NCBI RefSeq assembly: GCF_002007105.1
Contig: NZ_MVBC01000005.1
Location: 243,681 to 307,680, forward strand
Direction of reading: 5' to 3'
Source: Hymenobacter sp. CRA2
Lineage (GTDB): Bacteria > Bacteroidota > Bacteroidia > Cytophagales > Hymenobacteraceae
Length of the DNA stretch: 64,000 bases
The notes below the pieces were generated by a model. It searched no databases and had not been told where the DNA came from. It was given only the letters and a program-made list of their open reading frames with translations. Below, in pieces: positions 1 through 7,132 of this stretch (position 1 is its first letter; each line of letters begins with the position of its first letter). The position numbers and the translations under genes are program-made.

Positions 1-264
1 GTGAGCTTCGGCCAGCTGACCACGGTGGAGCTGACGCTCTTCCCCAACCCGGCTACCGAAGTGCTGAACGTGCGCCTGAGCGGCCCGGCTACCCAAGCTG
101 CCGTGACGGTGTACAGCGCCACCGGCGCGCTGGTGCTGAAAGGCCAGCTCGATGGCTCGCTGAGCACAATTCTTGACGTGCGGGCCCTGCCCGCCGGAAC
201 GTACCTAGTAAAGGTGCAGGCGGCCAACGGCCTGCCCCTTACCCGCCGCTTCGTGAAGCACTAG
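1..264 (+). CDS. C-terminal part of a T9SS cargo protein (type A sorting domain)
   Basis: The 87 residues visible begin at the window edge, so this is almost certainly the tail of a larger secreted protein rather than a complete gene that starts at the GTG at base 1. The piece has the hallmarks of a type IX secretion system type A sorting domain: an 'LFPNPA' box near residue 13, an 'LNVRL' strand, a central 'VYSATGALV' strand, and the closing 'LPAGTYLVKV' and 'RRFVKH' strands. In this family the domain directs export across the outer membrane and is then cleaved. The function of the missing N-terminal part cannot be read here. A rho-independent terminator follows closely. Confidence 0.85.
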   Translation: MSFGQLTTVELTLFPNPATEVLNVRLSGPATQAAVTVYSATGALVLKGQLDGSLSTILDVRALPAGTYLVKVQAANGLPLTRRFVKH

Positions 265-287
265 GGTGGATGGAACCCACGAACGGC

Positions 288-323
288 AAAAGCCGCTGTC
301 CTGCAAAGGGCAGCGGCTTTTTT
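288..323 (+). terminator. Rho-independent terminator after the T9SS cargo gene
   Basis: The 10-base arms AAAGCCGCTG and CAGCGGCTTT form a stem around a short loop and are followed by a run of T. It sits 24 bases after the stop codon of the T9SS cargo gene. Confidence 0.85.
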
Positions 324-419
324 CTTGGGCGGCGTAACATAGACTTAACTCCATATTAGCTAAAGCCGTAACTTAAGCTAAGCTGGTCGCTGACATTCCG
401 GCCGGCTCACTGCACTACT

Positions 420-665
420 ATGGCCAACTCGCAGAAAAACAACAACCAGAACGCCGACACTCCGGGCGACCCGCTGTTCAACCTGAAGCACGCCCAGGCC
501 GAAGCCGAGCTGCAGCAGCAAACCGGCGGCCTCGGCCCGATAACCAACGAATACATCAGCACCGACGAAGACGGGGAGCTGGACGAAGGCCCCCGTGACA
601 GCCAGGGCCTGCGCCGCGGCGAAGCCACCGATAACCTGCCCGGCAGTACGGCCGGTAAGCATTAA
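420..665 (+). CDS. Small hydrophilic protein of unknown function
   Basis: An 81-residue protein that I do not recognise. It is rich in Asn, Gln, Asp, Glu and Gly, has no hydrophobic segment and no signal peptide, and looks largely disordered. The N-terminus 'MANSQKNNN' is followed by 'GDPLFNLKHAQAEAELQQQTGG', a short helix-like stretch. The gene is isolated: a terminator lies on each side, so it is probably its own transcription unit. The codon composition matches the neighbours and a terminator follows the stop codon by about 25 bases, which supports a real gene. The antisense frames across it are GC-rich shadows. Confidence 0.65.
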   Translation: MANSQKNNNQNADTPGDPLFNLKHAQAEAELQQQTGGLGPITNEYISTDEDGELDEGPRDSQGLRRGEATDNLPGSTAGKH

Positions 666-690
666 TTCCGCTGACGCGAATTCTTACGCT

Positions 691-735
691 GCCGCCCGCC
701 TTGGTCTTCCGACTGAGGCGGGCGGCACTTTTTTA
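691..735 (+). terminator. Rho-independent terminator
   Basis: The perfect 10-base arms GCCGCCCGCC and GGCGGGCGGC are separated by a 16-base loop and followed by ACTTTTTT. It ends the transcript of the preceding 81-residue gene. Confidence 0.85.
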
Positions 736-767
736 ATTGTGTAGCGGCCGAAGCGTGCCCGTGTGGC

Positions 768-775
768 TAGCTTTG
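768..775 (+). promoter_or_regulatory. -7 box upstream of rnhB
   Basis: TAGCTTTG matches the Bacteroidota sigma-A -7 consensus TAnnTTTG. It ends only nine bases before the rnhB ATG at 785, so the transcript would have almost no leader. No TTG was found at the expected -33 distance. The box also argues against the longer reading frame that would start at 737, because that start would lie upstream of the transcript. Confidence 0.5.
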
Positions 776-784
776 CGGGCACTT

Positions 785-1360
785 ATGCTTCCCGTTTCTT
801 TTACCGACCATCCGTTGGAGGCCGGCCTCGACGAAGCCGGCCGGGGCTGCCTCGCCGGGCCCGTGTTTGCCGCGGCTGTGGTGCTGCCGCCCGACTTCGT
901 GGCCGCCGGCCTTACCGATTCCAAGCAGCTCAGCGCTCGGCGCCGTGAGCAGCTGCGCGATATTATCTGCCGCGATGCCGTGGCCTGGGCCGTGGCCGAG
1001 GCCTCGCCCGACGAAATTGCCAGCATCAACATCGCCCAGGCCAGCTACCTGGCCATGCACCGTGCCGTAGCCAGCCTCGGCCTCACACCCACGCACCTGG
1101 CCGTCGACGGCAACCGCTTTCGGGCGTACGTGGGCATCGCGCACACGTGCATTGTGAAGGGCGACGGGAAGTACCTGAACATTGCCGCGGCCTCGGTGCT
1201 GGCCAAAACCTTCCGCGACGAGCGGATGCGCGAGCTGGCTGCCGAATTTCCGCACTACGGCTGGCAGCAGAATGCCGGCTACCCCACGGAGCTGCACCGG
1301 GCCGCCATCCGGGCGCACGGCCCCTCGCCGCACCACCGCATGGGATTTCGACTATTGTAG
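785..1360 (+). CDS. rnhB: Ribonuclease HII
   Basis: A 191-residue protein that hydrolyses the RNA strand of RNA-DNA hybrids and removes single ribonucleotides from DNA in the cytoplasm. The signature 'GLDEAGRGCLAGP' lies at residues 14-26, with the catalytic Asp-Glu pair at 16-17. It is followed by 'LTDSKQLS', 'INIAQASYLAM', 'AVDGNRF' and 'VKGDGKYLNIAAASVLAK', all family-typical, and the length is normal. The start at 785 was chosen because it gives the usual short lead before the DEAGRG box and because a -7 promoter box lies just upstream. The gene converges on a response regulator, with a 31-base-pair perfect hairpin between them. Confidence 0.96.
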   Translation: MLPVSFTDHPLEAGLDEAGRGCLAGPVFAAAVVLPPDFVAAGLTDSKQLSARRREQLRDIICRDAVAWAVAEASPDEIASINIAQASYLAMHRAVASLGLTPTHLAVDGNRFRAYVGIAHTCIVKGDGKYLNIAAASVLAKTFRDERMRELAAEFPHYGWQQNAGYPTELHRAAIRAHGPSPHHRMGFRLL

Positions 1361-1370
1361 ACATCAGTAT

Positions 1371-1436
1371 TAAAGAAGCGCGAGGTAAGACGCCGTTCTG
1401 ATTCGTCAGAACGGCGTCTTACCTCGCGCTTCTTTA
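1371..1436. repeat. 31-bp perfect inverted repeat with TTCG loop between convergent genes
   Basis: The arms at 1371-1401 and 1406-1436 are exact reverse complements over 31 bases and enclose the tetraloop TTCG. It lies between the convergent rnhB and response-regulator genes, starting ten bases after the rnhB stop and ending nine bases before the other stop. The outer AAAGAAG and CTTCTTT ends make it a plausible bidirectional terminator, but the perfect stem is far longer than a terminator needs. Confidence 0.9.
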
Positions 1437-1445
1437 TACTCTATA

Positions 1446-1904
1446 CTATTTTGAGGCTTGTTCTTTGAGCTGGAGCAGGTCCAGAAACAGGCTGAAGCCG
1501 TCGACGGTAGAGCCGCCTTCGCCGAACTTGTCGAAGCTCAGCGGCTTGATGATGTAGCCGCTCACGGCCAGGTCGCGGGCCTTCAGGCGGTCCGACTCCA
1601 GATCCGAAGTCGTCATGATGAACACGTTCAGCCCCACGAATTCGGAGTCAGAGCGCAGGGCTTCGAGCAGCTCCAGGCCGTTCATGCGCGGCATATTGAT
1701 GTCGAGCATCACCACGCTGGGCTTGGGAATCTGCTCTTTATCGCCTTCGCCGCGCAGCAGAGCCAGGGCCTCGCGGCCGTTGCGGGCCACGTACAAGGGG
1801 ACAGTGATGTTGTGCTTGCGCAGCTCGCGTTGCACATTCATGATGTCCATTTGGTCGTCTTCGACGAGCAGAATGCTAGGCGGGGAAGCGGAATCGGTAG
1901 ACAT
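1446..1904 (-). CDS. Single-domain response regulator (CheY/Rcp type)
   Basis: A 152-residue receiver-only protein. 'ILLVEDDQMD' carries the acidic pocket, 'VVMLDINMPRMNGLELL' carries the phospho-acceptor Asp, 'IMTTSD' carries the conserved Thr, and 'GYIIKPLSF' carries the conserved Lys. There is no output domain. The spacing resembles Rcp1-type regulators that pair with phytochrome-like or CHASE kinases. The ATG at 1904 gives a short lead before the first strand; the longer frame to 2138 would run into the kinase gene. It is the last gene of a three-gene minus-strand unit (CZB protein, histidine kinase, this regulator) and is the obvious phosphorylation target of the kinase. The output is probably by protein-protein contact. 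Confidence 0.93.
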   Translation of the reverse strand: MSTDSASPPSILLVEDDQMDIMNVQRELRKHNITVPLYVARNGREALALLRGEGDKEQIPKPSVVMLDINMPRMNGLELLEALRSDSEFVGLNVFIMTTSDLESDRLKARDLAVSGYIIKPLSFDKFGEGGSTVDGFSLFLDLLQLKEQASK

Positions 1905-1977
1905 GGGAGAGCGGTGATGAGAGTGGAGAAGCCGCCCCGGGAGGCGCTTCTCTGCCGTGGTATACGGGGGCCGGCCG

Positions 1978-3510
1978 TTATTGGCTGACGTTGGCCGTAG
2001 CGGCTGTGGCGGCCACCGTCCGGGCCAAGGTCTTCGGCCAGGTAAAGGTGAACGTGGCGCCCGCTCCCTCGTGCGACTCCAGCCGGATGGCGCCGCCGTG
2101 CCGCTCAATGATTTTCTTGACGATGGCCAGGCCCACACCGGTGCTTTCCAGCGTGTCGCGCTCGGTCAGCGTCTGAAAGATGACAAAGACCCGCTCGTGG
2201 TACTCCGGCGCAATGCCCGGGCCGTTATCCGCCACCGTGAACGTGTATTCCTCGGTGGTCTCGCGCAGCCCGATGCGCACCAGCCCGTGGGCCGGGTCGT
2301 GGTGGTACTTCAGGGCGTTGCTGATGAGGTTGCTGAATACCTGCTGCAGCTCCACGCGCGAGGCCATGAGCACCGGCAGGTAGGGGGGGAGCATTACCTG
2401 GAAGCCTTCGGGCGGGGCCAGCGAGTCGATGATTTCGTGGAGCAACTCGCGGATGTTCACGCGCTCCTGCTGCTGCTCCACCCGCCCGATGCGAGCCAGC
2501 TCCAGAATGCCGCTGATGAGGTTTTCCATGCGGTGCACGCGGGTGCGCATCAGCACCAGGAACTCCCGGATGTGCTCGGGCAGCTCGGCGTCCATGTCTT
2601 CCTCGATCCAGCGCGAAGCACTTTCGATGCCCCGCAGCGGCGCTTTCAAATCGTGCGACACCACGTAGGCAAACTGATCCAGCTCCTGGTTGCGGCGCTC
2701 CAGCTGCGTGATGGTCGATTCGATGGTACCGGCCATGGAGTTGAGCGAGGTAGCCAGCTCGGTCAGCTCGTCCTGGTCGTGGTCGGTGAGGCGCACGTGG
2801 TACTCGCCCTTGGCAATGCGGGTGGCCAGCTGCACCATGCCCGTGAGGCGGCGCGAAAGCAGCCGGGCCAGCAGGTACGCCCCGATCAGCCCGAGCACCA
2901 CGGCCAGCAGCGTGAGCACTACCGACAGGATGCGCGTTTCGCGGATGCTTTCGGCCAGCTTCTGGCGCTGCTTTTCGCGGGTGTTCAGCTCGTCGCGGTC
3001 GAAACCGCGAAAAATCACCCGAATCTGGTCCATGAGCTGCTTGCCGGTGCCGTCTTCCACCAGCGAGCGGTGCTCCATCCCGTCGACGCCCTCCTGGCGG
3101 GCACTGCGCTTGCGGGCGGCGCGCTTTTCGCCGATGAGCAGGTGCGAGTAAGCCGCCCACCGCTCGTAGAGCTGCTGGGCGCGCGTCATGCGGGCGTACT
3201 GCGGGTCGTCGGGGGTGAACTCGTGGCGCAGGGCCATGAAGGAGCCCAGCAGCTGCCGCTCGCCTTCGTAGTAGGATTCCAGCAGGCCTTCGTTGCCCAC
3301 CAGCAGGTAGCCCCGAAAACCCGATTCCATGTCCACGATGTGGCCGAGCATGCGCGTGGCCTGCGCCGTGCGGTTCTGCGACTGGGCAATGCGCTCGGAA
3401 TTGCGCAGCACCTGCCGCGAGAGTTGATAGTTGACGATGCCAACCATCACAAACAGCAGCGCAATGGCCGCAAAACCAATAAAGAGGCGGGTAGAAAGCT
3501 TGAGCTTCAT
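1978..3510 (-). CDS. CHASE3-HAMP sensor histidine kinase
   Basis: A 510-residue inner-membrane kinase. A transmembrane segment lies at about 8-27. A periplasmic CHASE3-like domain follows, with the typical 'MESGFRGYLLVG' near residue 60. A second membrane segment lies at about 195-215, then HAMP ('RIAKGEYHVRLTDHDQDEL'), the H-box 'VVSHDLKAPLRGIES', the N-box 'FSNLISNALKYH', the G1 box 'VADNGPGIA' and G2 'STGVGLAIVKKI'. The 'SHDLKAPLRGI' type of H-box is common in phytochrome-like kinases. Twenty-four bases separate its start from the stop of the upstream CZB gene, and the receiver-only regulator follows 73 bases downstream, so the three probably form one signalling operon. Confidence 0.95.
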   Translation of the reverse strand: MKLKLSTRLFIGFAAIALLFVMVGIVNYQLSRQVLRNSERIAQSQNRTAQATRMLGHIVDMESGFRGYLLVGNEGLLESYYEGERQLLGSFMALRHEFTPDDPQYARMTRAQQLYERWAAYSHLLIGEKRAARKRSARQEGVDGMEHRSLVEDGTGKQLMDQIRVIFRGFDRDELNTREKQRQKLAESIRETRILSVVLTLLAVVLGLIGAYLLARLLSRRLTGMVQLATRIAKGEYHVRLTDHDQDELTELATSLNSMAGTIESTITQLERRNQELDQFAYVVSHDLKAPLRGIESASRWIEEDMDAELPEHIREFLVLMRTRVHRMENLISGILELARIGRVEQQQERVNIRELLHEIIDSLAPPEGFQVMLPPYLPVLMASRVELQQVFSNLISNALKYHHDPAHGLVRIGLRETTEEYTFTVADNGPGIAPEYHERVFVIFQTLTERDTLESTGVGLAIVKKIIERHGGAIRLESHEGAGATFTFTWPKTLARTVAATAATANVSQ

Positions 3511-3534
3511 GCAAAAGAGGGTAGCGCGCGGGCG

Positions 3535-3903
3535 CTAGCGGCTCTCTTTACGCAAGTTTCGCTCGATGGTATTGAGCAGGTCCAGCACCTGGTCGGTCAG
3601 GGTGGTCGTTTCGCGCAACCCCTGCACCGCTTCTTCCACTTGGCCCGCTTGGTGAAGATCGAGCAGTCGGTTGGCTACCTGATGGAGGTGGCGGTGTAAG
3701 CGGTTGAGTTCCTGGGTCTCGGGCAGATAACCAAACTGTGGCAACGCCACGGTATTGATCCATTGCCCCAGCGCGCAGACATCCGGGTCGCGCACGGGTG
3801 ATTCGTTGGTGCCGGCGCCGTACAGGAATGTGCGCAGCTTCGCCTTAAATAAGATGTGCTTCAGGCGGGCAGCGTCGAACTCGCGCTTGAGATTATCGTC
3901 CAT
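3535..3903 (-). CDS. Stand-alone CZB (chemoreceptor zinc-binding) domain protein
   Basis: A 122-residue cytoplasmic protein with the 3His/1Cys pattern of the CZB family: His16 in '[10 protein letters not shown]', Cys43 in 'VCALGQWI', and His70/His74 in 'LHRHLHQVA'. CZB domains are best known at the C-terminus of chemoreceptors and diguanylate cyclases, where they bind zinc and can respond to zinc or hypochlorite. Here the domain stands alone and is the first gene of an operon with a CHASE3 kinase and a response regulator. The ATG at 3903 is preceded by a TATCTTTG box on the same strand. A sensory role through the kinase is inference; the family call rests on the motif. Confidence 0.8.
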   Translation of the reverse strand: MDDNLKREFDAARLKHILFKAKLRTFLYGAGTNESPVRDPDVCALGQWINTVALPQFGYLPETQELNRLHRHLHQVANRLLDLHQAGQVEEAVQGLRETTTLTDQVLDLLNTIERNLRKESR

Positions 3904-3941
3904 GCAGGAAACCAGGGGCGGCGTGCAGCTGCCGGCACCGG

Positions 3942-3985
3942 CAAAGATACCAAATTGGGCGCGGCCGGCTTTTGGAGTACTTTTG
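3942..3985. promoter_or_regulatory. Divergent promoters between the CZB operon and gcvT
   Basis: On the plus strand, TTG at 3955-3957 and TACTTTTG at 3978-3985 are separated by 20 bases and fit the Bacteroidota -33/-7 pattern for gcvT. On the minus strand, TATCTTTG (complement of 3942-3949) fits a -7 box for the CZB gene, without a clear -33. The two promoters overlap, so they may interfere with each other. Confidence 0.6.
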
Positions 3986-4042
3986 CTTTGGCCTAGCGGG
4001 CGCGCTGCCCCGGGCTCTTTCCCGAACCGCAAGTATTCCCCG

Positions 4043-5149
4043 ATGAGCGACCTGAAGACCGTTGTGCTGAACGACGTGCACCAGCAACTCGGCGCCAAGA
4101 TGGTGCCTTTCGCCGGCTACAACATGCCCGTGCGCTACTCCTCCGACCTCGACGAGCACCACACCGTGCGTCGGGCCGTGGGCATCTTCGACGTGTCGCA
4201 CATGGGCGAATTCCGGGTGCGCGGCCCGCAGGCCCTGCCCCTGATTCAGCGCGTGACCAGCAACGACGCCAGCAAGCTGCAGGACGGCAAGGCCCAGTAC
4301 AGCTGCCTGCCCAACGAGCAGGGTGGCATCGTGGACGACCTGCTGGTGTACAAGCTGGCCGACGAGGACTACATGCTCGTCGTCAACGCCTCCAACATCG
4401 AAAAGGACTGGAACTGGATTCAGCAGTACAACCAGGAGTTTGGCGCCGATATGGAAAACGTATCGGACCAGCTGAGCCTGTTCGCGGTGCAAGGCCCCAA
4501 AGCGGCCGACGCGCTGCAGAGCCTGGCCCCGGAGGTAGACCTGAAGAGCATTCCGTACTACGGCTTCGTGCAGGGCACCTTCGCCGGCCAGCCCGACGTG
4601 ATTATCTCGGCCACGGGTTACACCGGCGCCGGCGGCTTCGAGCTGTACATCCCGAATGAGTCGGCCCACGAGGTGTGGAGCAAGATTCTGGAAGCCGGCA
4701 AGCCCTTCGGCCTGAAGCCTATCGGCCTCGGCGCCCGCGACACCCTGCGCCTGGAAATGGGCTACTGCCTCTACGGCAACGACATCGACGACGCCACCTC
4801 GCCGCTGGAAGGCGGGCTGGGCTGGATTACCAAGTTCACCAAGGAATTCACCAACAGCGAGGCGCTCAAGCAGCAAAAAGAACAAGGCGTGACGCGCAAG
4901 CTGGTGGGCTTTGTGATGGACGGCCCCGGCATTCCGCGCGCCCACTACGAGCTGGTGGACGAAGCCGGTGAGAAAGTAGGGGAGGTAACTTCGGGCACCC
5001 AGTCGCCTTCCATGAGCAAGGGCATTGGCCTGGGCTACGTGAAAACGGAGCTGAGCGCGCCCGGCAGCAAGATTTTCGTGCAGGTGCGCGGCAAGAACCT
5101 GCCCGCCACCGTGACGAAGCTGCCCTTCGTGAAAGGCACCGAAGAATAA
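4043..5149 (+). CDS. gcvT: Glycine cleavage system T protein (aminomethyltransferase)
   Basis: A 368-residue protein that transfers the aminomethyl carbon from lipoylated H protein to tetrahydrofolate and releases ammonia. Family features are '[13 protein letters not shown]' near the start, '[13 protein letters not shown]', '[20 protein letters not shown]', '[11 protein letters not shown]', '[12 protein letters not shown]', and '[19 protein letters not shown]' with the folate-binding region. The length is normal. The ATG at 4043 was chosen over the upstream frame because a TACTTTTG -7 box at 3978-3985 would place the transcript start after the longer starts. The other gcv genes are not adjacent, which is common in Bacteroidota. 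An inverted repeat follows the gene. Confidence 0.96.
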   Translation: MSDLKTVVLNDVHQQLGAKMVPFAGYNMPVRYSSDLDEHHTVRRAVGIFDVSHMGEFRVRGPQALPLIQRVTSNDASKLQDGKAQYSCLPNEQGGIVDDLLVYKLADEDYMLVVNASNIEKDWNWIQQYNQEFGADMENVSDQLSLFAVQGPKAADALQSLAPEVDLKSIPYYGFVQGTFAGQPDVIISATGYTGAGGFELYIPNESAHEVWSKILEAGKPFGLKPIGLGARDTLRLEMGYCLYGNDIDDATSPLEGGLGWITKFTKEFTNSEALKQQKEQGVTRKLVGFVMDGPGIPRAHYELVDEAGEKVGEVTSGTQSPSMSKGIGLGYVKTELSAPGSKIFVQVRGKNLPATVTKLPFVKGTEE

Positions 5150-5170
5150 GCCAGTAATTTCCTCCAAACG

Positions 5171-5287
5171 TCATTCCGAGCGAAGTCGAGGAATCCCGCG
5201 TGCTGACGCCGGATAGCAATGTTCTCGTTCAACGAGGATTTCACTATCTGACCAAACACGCGAGATTCCTCGACTTCGCTCGGAATG
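5171..5287. repeat. Inverted repeat pair, intergenic repeat type
   Basis: The 32-base unit at 5171-5202 (starting TCATTCCGAGCGAAGTCGAG) recurs in inverted orientation at 5257-5287 with about one mismatch and one length difference. The units are separated by 54 bases that encode nothing recognisable. Sequences of the TCATTCCGAGCGAAGTCGAGG type recur in intergenic regions of many Bacteroidota genomes, so this is probably one copy of a dispersed non-coding repeat. It lies between gcvT and comB, both on the plus strand. Confidence 0.75.
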
Positions 5288-5324
5288 ATGTTCTGTTTTT
5301 CTTTTCAGATAACAGTCTGACCTC

Positions 5325-6044
5325 ATGCCCTCCGTCGACATCTGCTTCTCCCCGGAGCTGCTGCCCCTCTATGACCTGCGCGGCCGCGTGGCCGTGGTGG
5401 TTGATATTCTGCGCGCCACGTCCAGCATCGTTACGGCCCTAGCCAACGGCGTGACGCACATCTTCCCCGTCGCGGAGCTGGCCGAGTGCCAGGCCCTGGG
5501 CCAGCAGCACGGCTGCCTGACCGCCGCCGAGCGCGACGGCCGCCAGGCCGAGGGCTTTGACCTCGGCAATTCGCCCTTCGGCTACCTCGACGGCGTGGTA
5601 CCCGTGCAGGGCCGCGCCGTGGTCATCAGCACCACCAATGGCACCCAGGCCCTGCGCCGCTCCCTCACGGCCGACGCCGTGGTGGTTGGGGCCTTCCTGA
5701 ATCTGCAGGCCGTAGCCGATTTTGCCCGCGCCCAGCAAAAGGACGTGGTAGTCGTCTGCGCCGGCTGGAAGGGCAAGTTCTGCCTCGAAGACACCGTTTT
5801 CGGCGGCGCTCTGGCCGAGCGGCTGGCCCAGGACTTCGACGTGAGCAGCTCCGACGCTACGCTGGCCGCCCTGCACCTGTGGCAGCAGGCTAAGGCCGAC
5901 CTGAACGGCTACCTGTTGCAGTCCTCGCACGTGCGCCGCCTGAACTCGCTCGAAGCCAACAAGGACTTTGAGTTCTGCCTGAAGACTGACGAATACCCCG
6001 GCGTACTGCCCGTGTGGCGGGAAGATCGGCTGGTACTGGCTTAG
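5325..6044 (+). CDS. comB: Probable 2-phosphosulfolactate phosphatase (ComB family)
   Basis: A 239-residue protein of the ComB family. Family features are 'VVVDILRATSSIVTALANG', the later 'VISTTNGTQALRRSL', 'VVCAGWKGKFCLEDTVFGG' and the C-terminal 'DEYPGVLPV'. In methanogens ComB removes phosphate from 2-phospho-3-sulfolactate in coenzyme M synthesis. Bacterial homologues are widespread without the rest of that pathway, and in Bacteroidota the substrate could be phosphosulfolactate for sulfonate or sulfonolipid metabolism, which is inference. The ATG at 5325 directly precedes the first conserved strand. The gene is alone on its strand and converges on the MazG-like gene. Confidence 0.88.
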   Translation: MPSVDICFSPELLPLYDLRGRVAVVVDILRATSSIVTALANGVTHIFPVAELAECQALGQQHGCLTAAERDGRQAEGFDLGNSPFGYLDGVVPVQGRAVVISTTNGTQALRRSLTADAVVVGAFLNLQAVADFARAQQKDVVVVCAGWKGKFCLEDTVFGGALAERLAQDFDVSSSDATLAALHLWQQAKADLNGYLLQSSHVRRLNSLEANKDFEFCLKTDEYPGVLPVWREDRLVLA

Positions 6045-6079
6045 CAAAGCACGGCCGTCCTCTATCCAACGCCTGTCAA

Positions 6080-6143
6080 AAGGACCTTCTCACGCCAGCG
6101 CAAGTCGTTATAACGATTGTCGTTCTGGCGTGAGAAGGTCCTT
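6080..6143. repeat. Long inverted repeat between convergent comB and MazG-like gene
   Basis: The 19-base arms at 6080-6098 (AAGGACCTTCTCACGCCAG) and 6125-6143 are exact reverse complements. The 26-base loop holds a nested palindrome CGTTATAACG, so the region can fold into a two-tier hairpin. It could terminate transcription from both sides, as the arm ends carry AAAAGG and CCTTCTT. It resembles the hairpin at 1371-1436 in position and size but not in sequence. Confidence 0.85.
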
Positions 6144-6185
6144 CTTGCGTTAGGATGACGGACGGAGCGTAGCCGGTTTAATCGG

Positions 6186-6512
6186 CTACTGCAGCTTCTG
6201 GTTTTGCTTGTGTCGGTCGGCGTCGCGCTGGGTTTTCTTCTCGAGGTTGCGCTGTAGGGCTTCGGTGAGGTTGACGCCGGTTTGGTTGGCCAGACAAATC
6301 ACCACGAACAGCACGTCGGCCAGCTCATCGGCCAGCACTTTGTCGCGGTCGGAAGGCTTGAAGGACTGCTCGCCGTACTGCCGGGCGATGATGCGGGCCA
6401 CTTCGCCTACTTCCTCCGTGAGCATGGCCATGTTGGTCAGCTCGTTGAAATACCGCACGCCCGTAGTCTGAATCCAGTGGTCGACGGTCTGTTGGGCTTC
6501 TTCGATGGTCAT
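6186..6512 (-). CDS. MazG-like nucleotide pyrophosphohydrolase
   Basis: A 108-residue all-alpha NTP pyrophosphohydrolase. The metal-binding pattern is visible as 'LTEEVGEVARII' (the EExxE helix) and 'LADELADVLFVVICLA' (the ExxD helix). Members of this short MazG family hydrolyse (d)NTPs, often non-canonical ones, to the monophosphate, and act as house-cleaning enzymes in the cytoplasm. The protein is typical in length. The same-strand gene dtd lies 122 bases upstream, and the gap between them is filled by an AT-rich inverted repeat. The pairing of two quality-control enzymes (damaged nucleotides, D-aminoacyl-tRNA) is suggestive, but the gap and repeat leave co-transcription uncertain. Confidence 0.9.
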   Translation of the reverse strand: MTIEEAQQTVDHWIQTTGVRYFNELTNMAMLTEEVGEVARIIARQYGEQSFKPSDRDKVLADELADVLFVVICLANQTGVNLTEALQRNLEKKTQRDADRHKQNQKLQ

Positions 6513-6519
6513 CTTAATG

Positions 6520-6640
6520 AGTTTAAGAGTTAAGGAGGTTAGGGGTTTATGAGTTGTATTGAGGGTGAGGATAGGCAGGTAGAACCGCGCTTTGTCCGGC
6601 CAGCAACTCGTAAACCCTCACCCTCCTTAACTCTTAAACT
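6520..6640. repeat. AT-rich inverted repeat spanning the dtd/MazG-like gap
   Basis: AGTTTAAGAGTTAAGGAGG at 6520-6538 recurs in exact inverted orientation at 6622-6640. Just inside, GGTTTATGAGTTG near 6543-6556 and CAACTCGTAAACC at 6603-6615 form a second, nearly matching pair. The right arm includes the dtd stop codon at 6634-6636. The element therefore encloses the whole intergenic region and could fold into a long stem in the minus-strand transcript. Confidence 0.75.
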
Positions 6641-7089
6641 GACGTGGCTTCGCGGTCCAGCACAATAGTTACGGGGCCGTCGTTGAGCAGGCGCACTTTC
6701 ATGTCGGCGCCGAAGCGTCCGGTGGCTACGGCGCGGCCCAGCAGAGCGGTCAGCTGGCGTACAAACTCTTCGTAGAGCGGAATGGCTACAGGGGGGGGCG
6801 CCGCTTGCACGTAGCTGGGGCGCGTGCCCTTACGCACATCGGCCAGCAGCGTAAACTGGCTGACTACGAGCACGTCGCCGCCTACATCCTGCACCGAGAG
6901 GTTCATTTTGTCGTCCGCGTCGGAAAAGATGCGGAGCTGCACCAGCTTGCGGGCCATCCAGTCCAGTTCGGCGGCTGTATCGGCGTGGGTGAAGCCGGCC
7001 AGTACCAGCAGGCCCGGCCCAATCTGGCCGGTGATTTCGCCGTCGACGGTAACCGAAGCTTCCGTGACGCGCTGCACAACTACGCGCAT
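6634..7089 (-). CDS. dtd: D-aminoacyl-tRNA deacylase
   Basis: A 151-residue enzyme that hydrolyses D-aminoacyl-tRNA and glycyl-tRNA(Ala) and so protects translation. The N-terminal 'MRVVVQRVTEASVTVDG', the 'VVSQFTLLADV' strand and the 'NDGPVTIVLDR' stretch carrying the cross-subunit Gly-Pro motif are all present. The length is normal. The ATG at 7089 starts exactly at the conserved MRVVVQR; the longer frame to 7140 has a non-conserved lead that would overlap the divergent gene. The stop codon lies inside the right arm of an inverted repeat. The gene at 7133 is transcribed divergently from a 43-base gap. Confidence 0.96.
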   Translation of the reverse strand: MRVVVQRVTEASVTVDGEITGQIGPGLLVLAGFTHADTAAELDWMARKLVQLRIFSDADDKMNLSVQDVGGDVLVVSQFTLLADVRKGTRPSYVQAAPPPVAIPLYEEFVRQLTALLGRAVATGRFGADMKVRLLNDGPVTIVLDREATSV

Positions 7090-7132
7090 AGGGCAGGGGA
7101 GAAGGAGGTGAAGCCGCAAAGAAACGCAGCAA

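Noticed and set aside
1957..3699. A 580-codon open frame on the plus strand
   Set aside because: It lies antisense to the histidine kinase and CZB genes, has shadow-type composition (His/Gln/Arg/Val-rich, no domain) and no promoter. High GC leaves long open antisense frames.
3893..5167. A 424-codon minus-strand frame over gcvT
   Set aside because: It is a codon-position shadow of gcvT with no recognisable domain.
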